A stretch of 64,000 nt of DNA, from contig CBDBES010000002.1 in the NCBI GenBank assembly GCA_965204465.1, positions 186,001 through 250,000 of the forward strand. The letters run 5' to 3'. The first letter of the stretch is position 1, and each line of letters starts with the position of its first letter. Both the position numbers and the translations under genes were made by a program. Shown one piece after another: positions 8,660-19,000 of this stretch. The stretch is from CBDBES01 sp965204465. GTDB taxonomy: Bacteria; Spirochaetota; Leptospiria; Turneriellales; CBDBES01. The notes under the pieces are model-generated. The model was given only the letters and a program-made list of their open reading frames with translations, was not told the DNA's origin and searched no databases.

Positions 8660-9601
8660 CTATTCAGCCTTAAATACCCTTTCTGCGGATCGTAATGTCA
8701 TGATGGGTTTGACTTCCACATCCATGCTCTGAAAAAAACTCGTTAGGTGCTTATTTGGACCTACCTCGTAAATTAAATTACATCTTTGAGCCAATGCCTT
8801 CATATTATCCATCCAATTAACACGACCACTAATTTGCCTTGTCAGGTTGTCAATAAGATTTTTATCTGAATCTTGTAAATCACTTTTAAGGTAAAATGTA
8901 CCACTATAATTAGAAACTACATTCTCACAACCAGATAGATCAAAAGAATCCTTAAAACTTTGTAGATAATCCTTAAATTCTTTTTCCATTTCACTCATAA
9001 AACTAGAATGAAAAGGAGCGCTTACATTCAATACAATAAATTTTATCTCTGGAAGTTTTTGCTCTAATTGTTGTTTTGCCTTCTGGATTGATTCTATAAG
9101 GCCACTGATCACTACTTGTTTTTTTGAATTCATATTTGCAATTTCGGCACCACTCTCTTTTATAATTTCCTGATAATCCAGCTGTTGTAATTCATCATGT
9201 ATCAAGGCAGCCATACCTCCCTTTCCTTCCGGTACGGTTTTTTGCATTAAACTGCCTCTTTTTCTTACAATTTTAACCGCTTCTTTGAATGGAATGACAT
9301 TCGCAACCGTCAAAGCGGTGTACTCGCCAAGGCTATGCCCTCCAAAATAATTTCCCTTAAAAGAATATGCATTTTGCATGCAACAATACATTGCATATTC
9401 AGTGGTCAAAATAGCAGGTTGGGTATACTCTGTAAGATTTATATATTCATTTTCTTCAAAGCATATTTTTTCCATATCAATCTCTATTGATTCTGAAGCA
9501 ATTGAAAATATTTCCTTTGCTTTATCAAAAGAATCATAAAAATCTTTTCCCATTCCGATTCTCTGAGAACCCTGCCCGGGGAAAACAACACCTATTTTCA
9601 T
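8660..9601 (-). CDS. fabD: Malonyl-CoA:ACP transacylase
   Basis: It loads malonyl groups onto ACP and is the first gene of the operon. FPGQGSQRIGMG at the N-terminus and the nucleophile elbow GHSLGEYTAL (catalytic Ser) are diagnostic. A later His in VSAPFHSSFM fits the Ser-His dyad. The length, 313 residues, is normal for FabD. Transcription of the whole operon (fabD to the acyltransferase) probably starts between this gene and the MITE-like repeat at 9673-9774. Confidence 0.92.
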   Translation of the reverse strand: MKIGVVFPGQGSQRIGMGKDFYDSFDKAKEIFSIASESIEIDMEKICFEENEYINLTEYTQPAILTTEYAMYCCMQNAYSFKGNYFGGHSLGEYTALTVANVIPFKEAVKIVRKRGSLMQKTVPEGKGGMAALIHDELQQLDYQEIIKESGAEIANMNSKKQVVISGLIESIQKAKQQLEQKLPEIKFIVLNVSAPFHSSFMSEMEKEFKDYLQSFKDSFDLSGCENVVSNYSGTFYLKSDLQDSDKNLIDNLTRQISGRVNWMDNMKALAQRCNLIYEVGPNKHLTSFFQSMDVEVKPIMTLRSAERVFKAE

Positions 9602-9672
9602 ATATTGACCATGAAGAAAATTTTATTTACATAGTAAATATTTAAAATTTAATATTTCATTTAATAGAATGA

Positions 9673-9774
9673 GAGCCTGTGCGCCAACTAAAAAAGCATT
9701 TACATTTCGGGAACAAAAAATACGATATAGATTACAATGTAGTAAATTATTCTTCTGTGTTGAGGCACAGGCTC
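9673..9774. mobile_element. MITE-like element, IS1182-remnant ends (copy A)
   Basis: A stretch of about 102 bases has imperfect 16-bp terminal inverted repeats: GAGCCTGTGCGCCAAC at the left and the reverse complement of GAGCCTGTGCCTCAAC at the right. The subterminal TAAAAAAGCATTTACATTT matches the subterminal part of the larger IS1182-like remnant at 34012-34452. It therefore looks like an internally deleted, non-autonomous derivative. It carries no credible gene and sits in the upstream region of fabD, between divergent genes. No clear target-site duplication is visible. Confidence 0.75.
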
Positions 9775-9870
9775 TGTACTTTCTGGCCTGTTGTTCATAA
9801 AAGATACGCAAAAACTTCTTTACAATCTATAGCATTGAATTCTATATGAGTTGAATTTAAGGAGGTTAAA

Positions 9871-10425
9871 ATGAAAATTATACGTAATATTCTTATTCTG
9901 GTTCTATGGATATCGCCTTTACTCGCTAAAAAAGTCGATCTGAAGAACAGTACTTTAAAATGGGAAGCGACCAAAAAAATTGGTAGCGGCCATTTCGGAA
10001 GTATTTCTATTAAGTCCGCTAGTGTGAAATTTTCCGGGAAAAAGTTAAAAAGAGCAGAATTCATCATTGATATGAATTCAATGACAGTAGATGATCTGCA
10101 GGGGAAGTGGAGAAATAAGTTTCTAAGTCATATAAAAAGCTCTGATTTTTTTGAAGTTAAAAAATATCCAGAGGCCAGGCTGCTCATTAATAAGCAGATT
10201 GATAAAAATACAGTCTCTGGCAACCTTACCATAAAGGGCAATTCAAAAAAGGTTAAGATAAAATTTAAAAGATCAGGTAATACCTATAAGGGAAGGGTTA
10301 TTTTTGATCGTACAAAATTCGGGATCATATATGGTTCGAAAAGTTTTTTTAAGAATTTGGTAGGTGATAAGATCATTAATGATGAAGTGAAGGTTGATTT
10401 TTCAATCGTATTATTGAAAAAATAA
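9871..10425 (+). CDS. YceI-family periplasmic protein
   Basis: A 184-residue exported protein with a cleavable signal peptide (about 1-20, ending SPLLA). The body follows the YceI lipocalin-like pattern: LKWEATKKIGSGHFG at the start, then the polyisoprenoid-binding strand order (FIIDMNSMTV, then HIKSSDFFEVKKYPEA), and TKFGIIYGSKSF near the C-terminus. YceI proteins bind long amphiphiles such as polyisoprenoids in the periplasm. A canonical AAGGAGG (9859-9865) lies five bases before the ATG. It is transcribed alone, divergent from the fab operon. Confidence 0.85.
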   Translation: MKIIRNILILVLWISPLLAKKVDLKNSTLKWEATKKIGSGHFGSISIKSASVKFSGKKLKRAEFIIDMNSMTVDDLQGKWRNKFLSHIKSSDFFEVKKYPEARLLINKQIDKNTVSGNLTIKGNSKKVKIKFKRSGNTYKGRVIFDRTKFGIIYGSKSFFKNLVGDKIINDEVKVDFSIVLLKK

Positions 10426-10497
10426 GTTTGAATCTATTTCGGATCTTATGCAAAATATTTGAGAGAATACAAGATCAGGATTTTAATTGTTTTTGGA

Positions 10498-11385
10498 TCA
10501 TTCCTTGAACCATATTCTCCAAGGCTGTCTTTTTAGTTGGTAGAGTAGGTCGTTTGCACTCTTAGATGCCTGTAAAAGATTTGAATAGAGTTCATCATTC
10601 TTAATTAGTTTGCCCAGAGAACCTCTTCCTGAATTAATTCTTTTCGTAATTTCATTCATATCCTTAGAGATAAAAGATATGTTTTGCAGCATGATCTGAA
10701 TGTCCTCTTTATTTTGTTTAGAAATATCTACAAAGCTTTCTGTTAAAACATTCAATTTGCTCATTAAAGAATTAAGTTGAGCAGAAATATCAACAAGAGA
10801 GCTCTTCGCCCTGCTGATGGTGGACCTTATGTCTTGCCTGTTTTCGGATATTATAGAATTCAAACTTGCAATAAATAGTTTAGTTTCTTGTATAATTTGT
10901 GCTAGCACTTGCCCCCCGCTTTTTCCATCGAACCAACTAGAGAAGGCTAAAAGCATCTGATCAATGGAAGGGGGGTCAACCCCAATGGCCTCATCTCCAT
11001 GCTGATAAAATTCATCGCCTTCCTCAGAAGCGGGAATGACAATGTTAATATATTTTTGGCCCATTAACCCTTGTGTAAAAATAGCAAACTGAGTTTCTGG
11101 TTTTTTAGGTATTTTATTTTTAAGAGAATCATCTAAATAGAGATGGGCATAGGTTTGAATATCCTTCTGATAGATTGCTTTTACATAGCCTATATTAATG
11201 CCACCAGCTACTCTTACAGGAGCGCCTACAGATAAGTTATTCAGGAAAGAAAATTTAACATGCAATTCAAATCCAGTAGCACCTGCATGCCATCTTGAAA
11301 TAAAAGCCAGGCTGATAACGAATAGGACCAGGCTTACCACCGTCATTAAACCTACTCTGATGGATACTTTTCGAATATCGTTCAT
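10498..11385 (-). CDS. mlaD: MlaD/MCE-family substrate-binding protein
   Basis: The periplasmic lipid-binding component of an Mla-type ABC transporter. It has one N-terminal membrane anchor (about 10-30) and an MCE domain of about 100 residues (NNLSVGAPVRVAGGINIG, later FAIFTQGLMGQKYINI). A long C-terminal helical region (about 150-280) has coiled-coil-like spacing. The gene overlaps the ATPase gene by four bases, so the three Mla genes form an operon read E-F-D. The substrate is presumed to be phospholipid in transit between the two membranes. Confidence 0.9.
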   Translation of the reverse strand: MNDIRKVSIRVGLMTVVSLVLFVISLAFISRWHAGATGFELHVKFSFLNNLSVGAPVRVAGGINIGYVKAIYQKDIQTYAHLYLDDSLKNKIPKKPETQFAIFTQGLMGQKYINIVIPASEEGDEFYQHGDEAIGVDPPSIDQMLLAFSSWFDGKSGGQVLAQIIQETKLFIASLNSIISENRQDIRSTISRAKSSLVDISAQLNSLMSKLNVLTESFVDISKQNKEDIQIMLQNISFISKDMNEITKRINSGRGSLGKLIKNDELYSNLLQASKSANDLLYQLKRQPWRIWFKE

Positions 11386-12119
11386 TCTGCTTTACCCTCT
11401 ATGAATTGTCGTACTATGGGATCCTCACTTTTCTGGAAAATATTTGGTTCGCCGCTTAAAATAAAATTACCTTTATATAACATAGCTATTCTGTGAGCCA
11501 CTTTAAAAGTAGAATGAATATCATGCGAAATAACCACGCTGGTAACTCCCAATTCTTTATTGAGCAGAAGGATCATGTCGTTCACCGCAGAGGCAGAAAT
11601 TGGATCCACGCCTGTTGTTGGCTCATCATAGAGTACAATTTCAGGCTGCAATGCCATTGCCCTGGCTAATCCTACTCTCTTTTGCATTCCTCCCGATAAT
11701 TCTGCAGGATATTTATCCTCTACTTGACGCAAACCTACCAGACGAAGCTTTTCTGCTACAATTTCTTTTATTTCTGCATCGCTTTTGCGAGTAAATCTCT
11801 TTAAAGTAAAGGACACATTATCAAATACGGTCATGGAATCGAATAAGGCTGCCATTTGAAATAATACTCCTATTTTTCTGCGTATCTTTAATATATTTTT
11901 ACCATTCAAGTCATTTAAATTATCTGAGTCAATAAGAATTTTTCCATTATCTGGACGCATGATACCTGCAATATTTTTTAGTAATACAGACTTACCCGCA
12001 CCACTTTTACCAATTATATACATGATCTCTTTGTCATAGATATCTAATTTTATATTATTTAAGATTTTTTTACCTTTAAAACTCTTATGTATATTTTGGA
12101 TTGATATTTTCACCTTCAT
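11382..12119 (-). CDS. mlaF: MlaF-type ABC transporter ATPase
   Basis: A 245-residue ATPase. Walker A GKSGAGKSVLLKN, the ABC signature LSGGMQKRVGLARAMA, Walker B IVLYDEPTTGVDP and a switch histidine (VVISHDIHS) are all visible. The SGGMxKRV signature is typical for MlaF-like ATPases of MCE transporters. It lies between the permease and MCE genes. Confidence 0.93.
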   Translation of the reverse strand: MKVKISIQNIHKSFKGKKILNNIKLDIYDKEIMYIIGKSGAGKSVLLKNIAGIMRPDNGKILIDSDNLNDLNGKNILKIRRKIGVLFQMAALFDSMTVFDNVSFTLKRFTRKSDAEIKEIVAEKLRLVGLRQVEDKYPAELSGGMQKRVGLARAMALQPEIVLYDEPTTGVDPISASAVNDMILLLNKELGVTSVVISHDIHSTFKVAHRIAMLYKGNFILSGEPNIFQKSEDPIVRQFIEGKAE

Positions 12120-12176
12120 AATGAATCATTTAAAATTGTTTTTCCATTGTCTTTTATTGATACGAATATTCAATCT

Positions 12177-12965
12177 CTAAAATCCAAATAATTGAAAGAT
12201 ATAAGTTAGAAAATAGTCAGACATAATGATGGACATAAAAGCATATACAACCGCCATTACAGAGGCTTTCCCAACTCCCGCAGCACCCCCTGTGGTATTG
12301 AATCCTGTAAAACATGCGATCAATGCAATTTCCCCTCCAAAAATAAATGTCTTACTGATACCAGACAATAAGTCTTGTGCCCTTACAAGTTGTTGCGCAT
12401 TCGAATAAAATATTTCAAAAGGAATGTCTAAGACCATATAGGAAATAAGCGCTCCCCCAAATATTCCAGCAACAATCGACATCATGGATATAAGAGGCAA
12501 GCTAAAAACACTGGCTAAGAAACGGGGAACAGAAAGATAATGAATTGGATTTGTTGCTAAAGTAGTTAATGCGTCTATTTGATCAGTAACCTTCATTGTA
12601 CCTATTTCTGCCGCGATGGAAGAGCCAACCCTTCCTGCCAGAAGTACCGAAGTAAGTACGGGAGCCAATTCTCTTACCATTGCCAGAGAAATACCCCCCC
12701 CCATAAAAGAAGAAATACCTTGTATTTGTTCTTCCAGTGGACCCCCTAGCTGAAGAGCCATTACCATCCCCACAAAAAAAGAAGATACCACGCCTACTGG
12801 AATAGACTTGACTCCAATTTCGTTAAATTGTTTCATCAAATTTTTAATATCAAAAGGAGTAGAGAATATCCAGCGTATGGTTTGGAAGGTGAAAAGAGAA
12901 AACGCCCCTATCTGCTCTAATAGGTTCAAAAAAGAATCACCTATTTTTTGAAAAAAGGTTTTCAT
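12177..12965 (-). CDS. mlaE: MlaE-type permease of an MCE transporter
   Basis: A 262-residue polytopic membrane protein of the MlaE family. It carries the conserved family segment AMVRELAPVLTSVLLAGRVG and the downstream IAAEIGTMKVTDQIDAL. Five or so membrane segments are apparent. A run of nine G on the coding strand (12694-12702) encodes the Gly-Gly-Gly before ISLAMVREL. The gene is first in the Mla operon and diverges from an unknown exported protein gene 36 bases away. Confidence 0.92.
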   Translation of the reverse strand: MKTFFQKIGDSFLNLLEQIGAFSLFTFQTIRWIFSTPFDIKNLMKQFNEIGVKSIPVGVVSSFFVGMVMALQLGGPLEEQIQGISSFMGGGISLAMVRELAPVLTSVLLAGRVGSSIAAEIGTMKVTDQIDALTTLATNPIHYLSVPRFLASVFSLPLISMMSIVAGIFGGALISYMVLDIPFEIFYSNAQQLVRAQDLLSGISKTFIFGGEIALIACFTGFNTTGGAAGVGKASVMAVVYAFMSIIMSDYFLTYIFQLFGF

Positions 12966-13001
12966 GTTGCTTCTTTATTCCGTTATTTTCTATAGAAGCC
13001 A

Positions 13002-13679
13002 ATGAATAAAAAAATTTGTTTATTTTTAATTTTTATATCGATTTTATTCAAATCAGCCTATCCCCAGTTACGTTTGGATTATTACTATGATCAATCAGGA
13101 ATGTACACTAAATTTTCTGACTGGATACCTAAAAAACTACATAAATGGCATCCCAGACATGTAGAAGACTTTTTTTTGCTCTACAGTTTAAAACAGCATT
13201 ACGGGGAAGAAAAGTTAAGAAGAAATATTTACTTTCTAAAAATAGCCTTGAAAAAAAAATTCAGGCATCCCAGAAATGCATTGATCCCCATTAAAAATAA
13301 GAGAGAATATCATAAATACAGATTATTGATCTTCATGCATCTGAATTTAAAAATTATGAGGTCTTACCTCCGTATAGGTTCTCTATTCGATAAAAGACAT
13401 TTATATTTTTATAATCTTGATTTTGCGGATGAATTAAAAGAATCATTTTCCATTGCAGAAGGCTTCTATAAAGAAGCTATTCCTTATTGGAAAAAAGCGG
13501 TTCAATATTCTAAAGAGGCTTCCAGATATCCATTTGAAATAGATCTGGATACATTAGAAACGATACGATTTGATATGATGACAGGCAAAATTAATTTTAG
13601 TCGCTATATCCGTTCTCACCTGTCCAGGCTAAAGAAAAAGCAAAGAACTGTAGATGCCTTTATTCAGGATAATAGATAG
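13002..13679 (+). CDS. Exported protein of unknown function
   Basis: I do not recognise this 225-residue protein. Residues 1-21 are a signal peptide ending KSAYP. The mature part is rich in Lys, Arg, Tyr and Leu and mostly helical, with FFLLYSLKQHYGEEKLRRNI and a helix-turn-helix-like series that might be TPR-related (YKEAIPYWKKAVQYSKEA around 155-172). It is divergent from the Mla operon and stands alone. The absence of a good ribosome site weakens confidence in the exact start but not in the gene. Confidence 0.7.
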   Translation: MNKKICLFLIFISILFKSAYPQLRLDYYYDQSGMYTKFSDWIPKKLHKWHPRHVEDFFLLYSLKQHYGEEKLRRNIYFLKIALKKKFRHPRNALIPIKNKREYHKYRLLIFMHLNLKIMRSYLRIGSLFDKRHLYFYNLDFADELKESFSIAEGFYKEAIPYWKKAVQYSKEASRYPFEIDLDTLETIRFDMMTGKINFSRYIRSHLSRLKKKQRTVDAFIQDNR

Positions 13680-13761
13680 TTATAAGAATAGAAGAATTTT
13701 TATTCAGGCAAGGATGAAAATAATTTTGGATCCATTGTAAATATATCTTTTGATTTTGATC

Positions 13762-14634
13762 CTATTTAATTCCAGACTTTCTGAAATCGCATACGATCAT
13801 ATCCCCTGAATGGAAGAATTTAGCTAAAAAATCAACGACTTTTTTTTGTATTTTATATCTAAGAGGGGCATTTTCAATGTAGGTATAGCCAGAACCATAG
13901 GTAAAAGACTTATGAAGTATTAAAGAATAACGGCTGAACCATTTTTCAATGGATTTTTTGCTAAAAAACCAAATATGTTCAGGCACATTTAAATATCTCC
14001 AGTTGATTCCCCTATGTTTTGCCCAATACCCTATATGGCAGGTAGATATATAGATTCTTCCCGACGGTTTGATGAGCCTGGCAAACTTGTCTATGAATAA
14101 AGAAGGGTCTCTTAAATGTTCCAGGGTAGCCCATAAGACGATCAGATCATAAGAATTGTTCTGATATGTTTCCTTTAGAAAATCTTTTTTTTGGACATTC
14201 AAATTCCTTTTTTGAGCAAATCTGACCATATCTTCGGAAACATCGATTCCCTCTGCATCCCAATTTCTATTTTGTAAATATTCTATGAAATATCCGCCAG
14301 CGCATCCAACCTCCAGAGCCTTTTTAGAGATAGAAGAAATACTTTTCTCCCAGTCATAAAAGCCAAGTTGCTTTAGATTTTTACAAAAGGTATTCGTAAT
14401 GCTCTTTTGTATTTTCTGGCTTTCATAATTATTATATCCTCTTTCTTTTCTCTGGTAAAAGTATTGCCTCTGATAGAGTGTCTCTAAATATTCCTTAGAA
14501 GGGATGGGCAATAATTGCCATTGGCTGCAGTCTGCACAGGAATAAATTTTATATACTTTGCCATCAATTGATTCTTTCTGATACTTCAAATATAGAATTC
14601 CATTGCATGCACTGCAATTTGGATTTTCAGCCAT
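13762..14634 (-). CDS. Class I SAM methyltransferase with N-terminal zinc ribbon
   Basis: A 290-residue protein. The N-terminus holds a four-Cys ribbon (CSACNG and CADCSQ, residues 7-38). A Rossmann methyltransferase follows, with motif I LEVGCAGGYFIEYL near residue 107, GIDVSED, and the post-motif segment LWATLEHLRDP. This arrangement is common in methyltransferases acting on sugars or cell-surface glycans. The methyl acceptor is unknown. The separate methyltransferase at 32307-33227 shares the zinc-ribbon layout. Confidence 0.82.
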   Translation of the reverse strand: MAENPNCSACNGILYLKYQKESIDGKVYKIYSCADCSQWQLLPIPSKEYLETLYQRQYFYQRKERGYNNYESQKIQKSITNTFCKNLKQLGFYDWEKSISSISKKALEVGCAGGYFIEYLQNRNWDAEGIDVSEDMVRFAQKRNLNVQKKDFLKETYQNNSYDLIVLWATLEHLRDPSLFIDKFARLIKPSGRIYISTCHIGYWAKHRGINWRYLNVPEHIWFFSKKSIEKWFSRYSLILHKSFTYGSGYTYIENAPLRYKIQKKVVDFLAKFFHSGDMIVCDFRKSGIK

Positions 14635-14727
14635 TGTTCCATACCTTATAAAAGAATATTTTTTTCAAAAGAGTCATTTTATTTTATTAGCATCTTTCTT
14701 TTTGAGAGATCGTGTAGTGAAAGACAT

Positions 14728-15942
14728 TCATTTCTTTTCTATAGAAGAAGAATGATCCTGTTCTGAATGAGAATAGAATAATGAAAATCCAAAAGGTGCT
14801 AACACTGCCCCTAGCATAGCGCATAATATAAGGCTTCTATATATAATACTGTCTAATATTTCCAGATCATACCCCAATTTACCGAAGGCGATCAATAAAG
14901 TAAGAGGGGCCGACCATAAAAAAGAAGCCGAAATTGAATTTCTCAATGATTTTAGGAAACCTGAAAAACGTATTGGAAATATTAATACAAGAGAAGGTAA
15001 TAATCTTATTAAAAAGATAGCACCATAAAACTGCAGGGCCATGATCAATATTTTCTGGAAATTATCTGTTTGCATTCCAAAATCCCAGCCAAGTTTCATG
15101 AAAAAGAAAGGAATGAAAAAACCATATCCAATGGAAGAAAGTTTTTCTTCAAAAAGACTTTTATCCCTGAAAACAAAGGAAAGCATCATTCCCCCTAAGA
15201 AGGCGCCTAATATCAATTCAAGATCAAATAAAGATGTTAAGGCAACCATCGTGAGCAATACTAAAAAGGCAAGCCTTACACTTAATTCAGACATATCATG
15301 ATGTGGGCCTTCATTCAATGCATGCACTACCTTAGGAAATCTCCATAAAAATAGCATGATCAGCTTGATCAATACATATGCTCCTACCAATAGACCAATT
15401 AAACCGGATATATCTACTATAAATTCAGGATTAAATTGCTTTTCATATTTGTGCCATACTTCGTAAAAAATCAATAATACGATGCTGATCAATTCTCCAA
15501 TAGAAGCCGCCCATATTAAACTTTGCCCGTAATGACTCTGTTCCACTCCTTTTGTTTTCAGAACCAAAAATACAATGCCTACTGAAGTGGCTCCTAAAAT
15601 GATCATCAGAAAAATTTCTTCTCCCTTCAAAACATATCTCCAGATAAGGAAGGCACTCAAAAAGAATAATATAGCCAGTAAAATAGGAGTTCTAATATTC
15701 TTAAAATCAAAATTATCAAAATTAAGCTCCATTCCAGCTAAAAACATTAAAAAAATGAAGCCCATTTGAGACAGATACTCAATGAATTGCAAATCTAAGT
15801 TATCTCTATAGAAAAAGAAGCTCAATAGCATTCCGAATAGTATTTCACCAACAATAACAGGTAGAAAAAGTTTGCGGCTTATGATGGGAACAAAGAATGC
15901 ACCCAGGCTAAACAAGAATAAATAAAATGCTAAAGAATCCAT
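14728..15942 (-). CDS. CPA2-family cation/proton antiporter
   Basis: A 404-residue, highly hydrophobic protein with about 12 membrane segments. VPIISRKLFLPVIVGEILFG and GFIFLMFLAGMEL near the N-terminus are characteristic of the Na/H exchanger fold (KefB/GerN/NapA group). LILGAFLGGMMLSF follows in the second half. No cytoplasmic TrkA-N or TrkA-C domain follows, so it resembles GerN/NapA-like exchangers rather than full KefB. The protein exchanges monovalent cations for protons across the inner membrane; the ion is not predictable. Confidence 0.85.
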   Translation of the reverse strand: MDSLAFYLFLFSLGAFFVPIISRKLFLPVIVGEILFGMLLSFFFYRDNLDLQFIEYLSQMGFIFLMFLAGMELNFDNFDFKNIRTPILLAILFFLSAFLIWRYVLKGEEIFLMIILGATSVGIVFLVLKTKGVEQSHYGQSLIWAASIGELISIVLLIFYEVWHKYEKQFNPEFIVDISGLIGLLVGAYVLIKLIMLFLWRFPKVVHALNEGPHHDMSELSVRLAFLVLLTMVALTSLFDLELILGAFLGGMMLSFVFRDKSLFEEKLSSIGYGFFIPFFFMKLGWDFGMQTDNFQKILIMALQFYGAIFLIRLLPSLVLIFPIRFSGFLKSLRNSISASFLWSAPLTLLIAFGKLGYDLEILDSIIYRSLILCAMLGAVLAPFGFSLFYSHSEQDHSSSIEKK

Positions 15943-16011
15943 ATATGTTATGTACTCTTCTCATATATTTCTTTGCTACAAAACACGGATGTATTACAGG
16001 AGGTATACATA

Positions 16012-16035
16012 AAAATGGAATGGCGTTCCAATTCT
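16012..16035 (-). terminator. Hairpin 3' to RCC1 gene 1
   Basis: On the minus strand, just after the stop of the first RCC1 gene, TTGGAACGCCATTCCATTTTT folds into a short GGAA/TTCC stem followed by T residues. The same hairpin recurs after the other RCC1 genes (20081-20105, 22483-22508, 24836-24861). This makes a shared intrinsic terminator likely. Confidence 0.6.
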
Positions 16036-16049
16036 GAGGTTTTTATTAG

Positions 16050-19000
16050 CTACGGCGTCGGCAAATTAGTTAGCATATCTTGCGGGAGAACCGAACCCAT
16101 TGTTCCTGGATACCCGAGTCGTCTTCTGTTTCCACCATCTCCGAAGCATTTGAAAGAGTCTGAACTGGCCCCATAGCGAACGCATGTGTGAATTTCTCCC
16201 GCAAAGACAGAGGTGGGCCTGGCTCCGCCGGTAGCGGCACCGTTTGAATCTCTGCCTGAGGCGACAACTAATACTGCCCTCTCGCTGCTTGACTCCACAT
16301 TACCCGAGCCTGTTATGGGACGGCCTAACATAGCACCTCGACCACCTAGCCCGATATTATTTCCCCAGCAGAATAAGTGGTTGCCGTCGTTGGTGTTTAC
16401 AATGGCGCAATTGTGATTTGTGCCTGAGGACAAAAAGACGGCCCCGGTAATGGCCGTGTTATTCGGGATGTTAAACGGCGCGCCCGAGACATCGCTGTTT
16501 CTGAAGAGTATGGGGTGGGCCTGATAGGTGTTAGCGCCTCTCCCATTAGCTCGTTTGCTGCTATCGCCCCAACAGTATACAGCGCCCTGATCTGAACCCC
16601 GGTTTACGATGGCGCATGTGTGATTGTCACCCGCCCTGATGGCGATCGCATTCGTGATATCGGTACCATCGTCAAACTGGATGAAGTGATTCGGCTCATA
16701 GGCATGGCCCATAGAGGGGGCTTCACGGCCTGCCTGCCGCTCAGAATTGTCTCCCCAGCATTGTATCTTGTTCCGTTCTCTTGGCGTATCGATGATCATG
16801 CATACATGGGCGCGACCCACCGCGATGGCCTTGGCGCCTCCGGTAACCACGGTATTGCATGAAATAGGGATATCATCAACAACAGGGGGATTATTACCCT
16901 GACAGGTATTTGATGCTCTCCGGGGGTCGTCATGCGCAACTGAACCAGGATCATTCTCACCGAGAAAGGGGGGCGTGCCTAGCTGACCGTTATAATGAGG
17001 ACTCATAGTATTAGTACTCCCCTTAAGATTCCCCCAGCAGTCGACACGGCCGCGCTCGCGCTCGAGACCAGGTCTGTCATCTTCATCGAGTAATGCGCAA
17101 AAAAATTCTGCTGGCGCTGACCCTGCTCCTCCCATTTGCAACACCCCCCTGTCATAGGGCCGGGGGGCCTTCTTTGCCCGCCCTCTGTTAGGTCTATCTG
17201 CCGATGAGCTCAATTGAATTCCCGGTAGGGGTATATGATCATCTGCATCTTCTCCCCAGCAATAGAGCGATCGTTCTGCTCCGACAATGGCGCAGGAACT
17301 GATACCAACAAATCCACGGTTTGATACAAACATAGAATGCACATTAGAGAGAGCAGTACCCCCCGACTGGGTTACCTGCACGGGTGTAGCGCTGTGTGTA
17401 TTAGACCCATTTCCTAGCTGCCGCCGAGAATTGTCTCCCCAGCAAAATGCAGCCCCATCGCTTCTTCTGACCATACAGGTATGATGTATCCCTGCATAGC
17501 CGCCAGGGGCTTGCACCGCTTCAATAATAGGCGGCCCAGGGGGTATCGGCGGCCGCGGAGGAATCAGTTTGATCCAGGGTGAGCCGTTGCATCCGTTAGA
17601 TAGGTCAGACGCATTGGGCATGGTAGAGGTATCCACAGCGGCGTTCAGGGTGCTCTGATTAGATAAGAATTTACAGATATGGAGGTCATTATTACTCAAT
17701 AACCCCGACCAGTGATAACGGCTGAACCTGCCATTCATTTCTATGATCACGAACCATTTTGCCTCGTTATCATACTGGGCGATCAGAAAATCAACCAGCC
17801 CCCCCAGCCTTAGGGTTAAACGCTGGGTATTTATATTAAAGGCGTTAGCGGTTATATCTTCTTCATGTTCACCGATAAACGTTAATGCGGGCAGCACGCG
17901 CAGCCATGGCATATCATTGGCGCATCCCGACGAAGCGGGGTCGAGAGAGCTGGGTGAACCCGAAACATCAATCTGAGAAAGTAGTACAAGGTCTGTGAAA
18001 TTACGGAATTTACATAAATAGATACGATCGCTTCTTTTTACCCAATGATAACGGGCATAGATGGTAGCGCTTTCCTGAACGATGAACCATTTTTCTTCTT
18101 CATTGATCATGCTCATCGTGAGGGGGGCCGCCTCAATACCATCGTTATCCGTAACGATGTATTGGGTTTCCGTTATGCTAAAAATTCGCAGATCGATTGC
18201 GGGGCTGCTTTCTATAAAAGCACGGTACTGCCCGGGAATGATCGCATCGTCGCCGCCTGGGGCACCGCCGCTAGAGATATTGTTGGTAACAGTCTGATTC
18301 GTTAGGGCAGCAGCATTGTTGCCTGTCGTATCTTGCACAGGGTTAGTACCCGGCGTGTAGCTGAGGGTTACTGTCTGTCCACTTGTCACTGGCGGAGAAG
18401 CCAGAGTCAGGGTCAAAAGTCTACCTCTTAGCGCAACTGCCGTTACTGTCTTTGAACTCCCAGCTACAAGCACGTTATAGTCACTAACCGACGGGACGTT
18501 ACTCCCCAATTCCTTATTGTATGTCAGCGTTATAGAAGTTCCGGAAACCCCAAGATCTGCATTTTGTAAAGTCGGAGGAGAATCAGGAGAAGGGATATTG
18601 TTGGTCACAGCCTGATCCACCAGGGCAGCAGCATTGTTGCCTGCCGTATCTTGCACAGGGTTGGTACCAGGCGTGTAGCTGAGGGTTACTGTCTCTCCAC
18701 TTGCCACTGGCGGAGAAGCCAGAGTCAGGGTCAAAAGTCTGCCGTTTAGCGCAACTGCCGTTACTATCTTTGGACTACTATCCACAATCACGTCGTAGTC
18801 ACTACCCGACGGGACGTTACTCCCCAAGGTCTCACTGTATGTCAGCGTTATAGAAGTTCCGGAAAACCCAAGATCTGCATTTTGTAAAGTCGGAGGAGAA
18901 TCAGGAGAAGGGATATTGTTGGTCACAGCCTGCACTACAGACTTGTATAGAGCATCATTGAAATCCCCCACCATATAGAGAGTGTTGTCTATGGCGGCCA

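Noticed and set aside
9623..9811. 62-codon minus-strand ORF
   Set aside because: It lies across the MITE-like element and its ends, with no conserved feature.
15978..15994. CAAAACACGGATGT shared with 33894-33910 (inverted)
   Set aside because: A 14-base match is expected by chance in an AT-rich window of this size.
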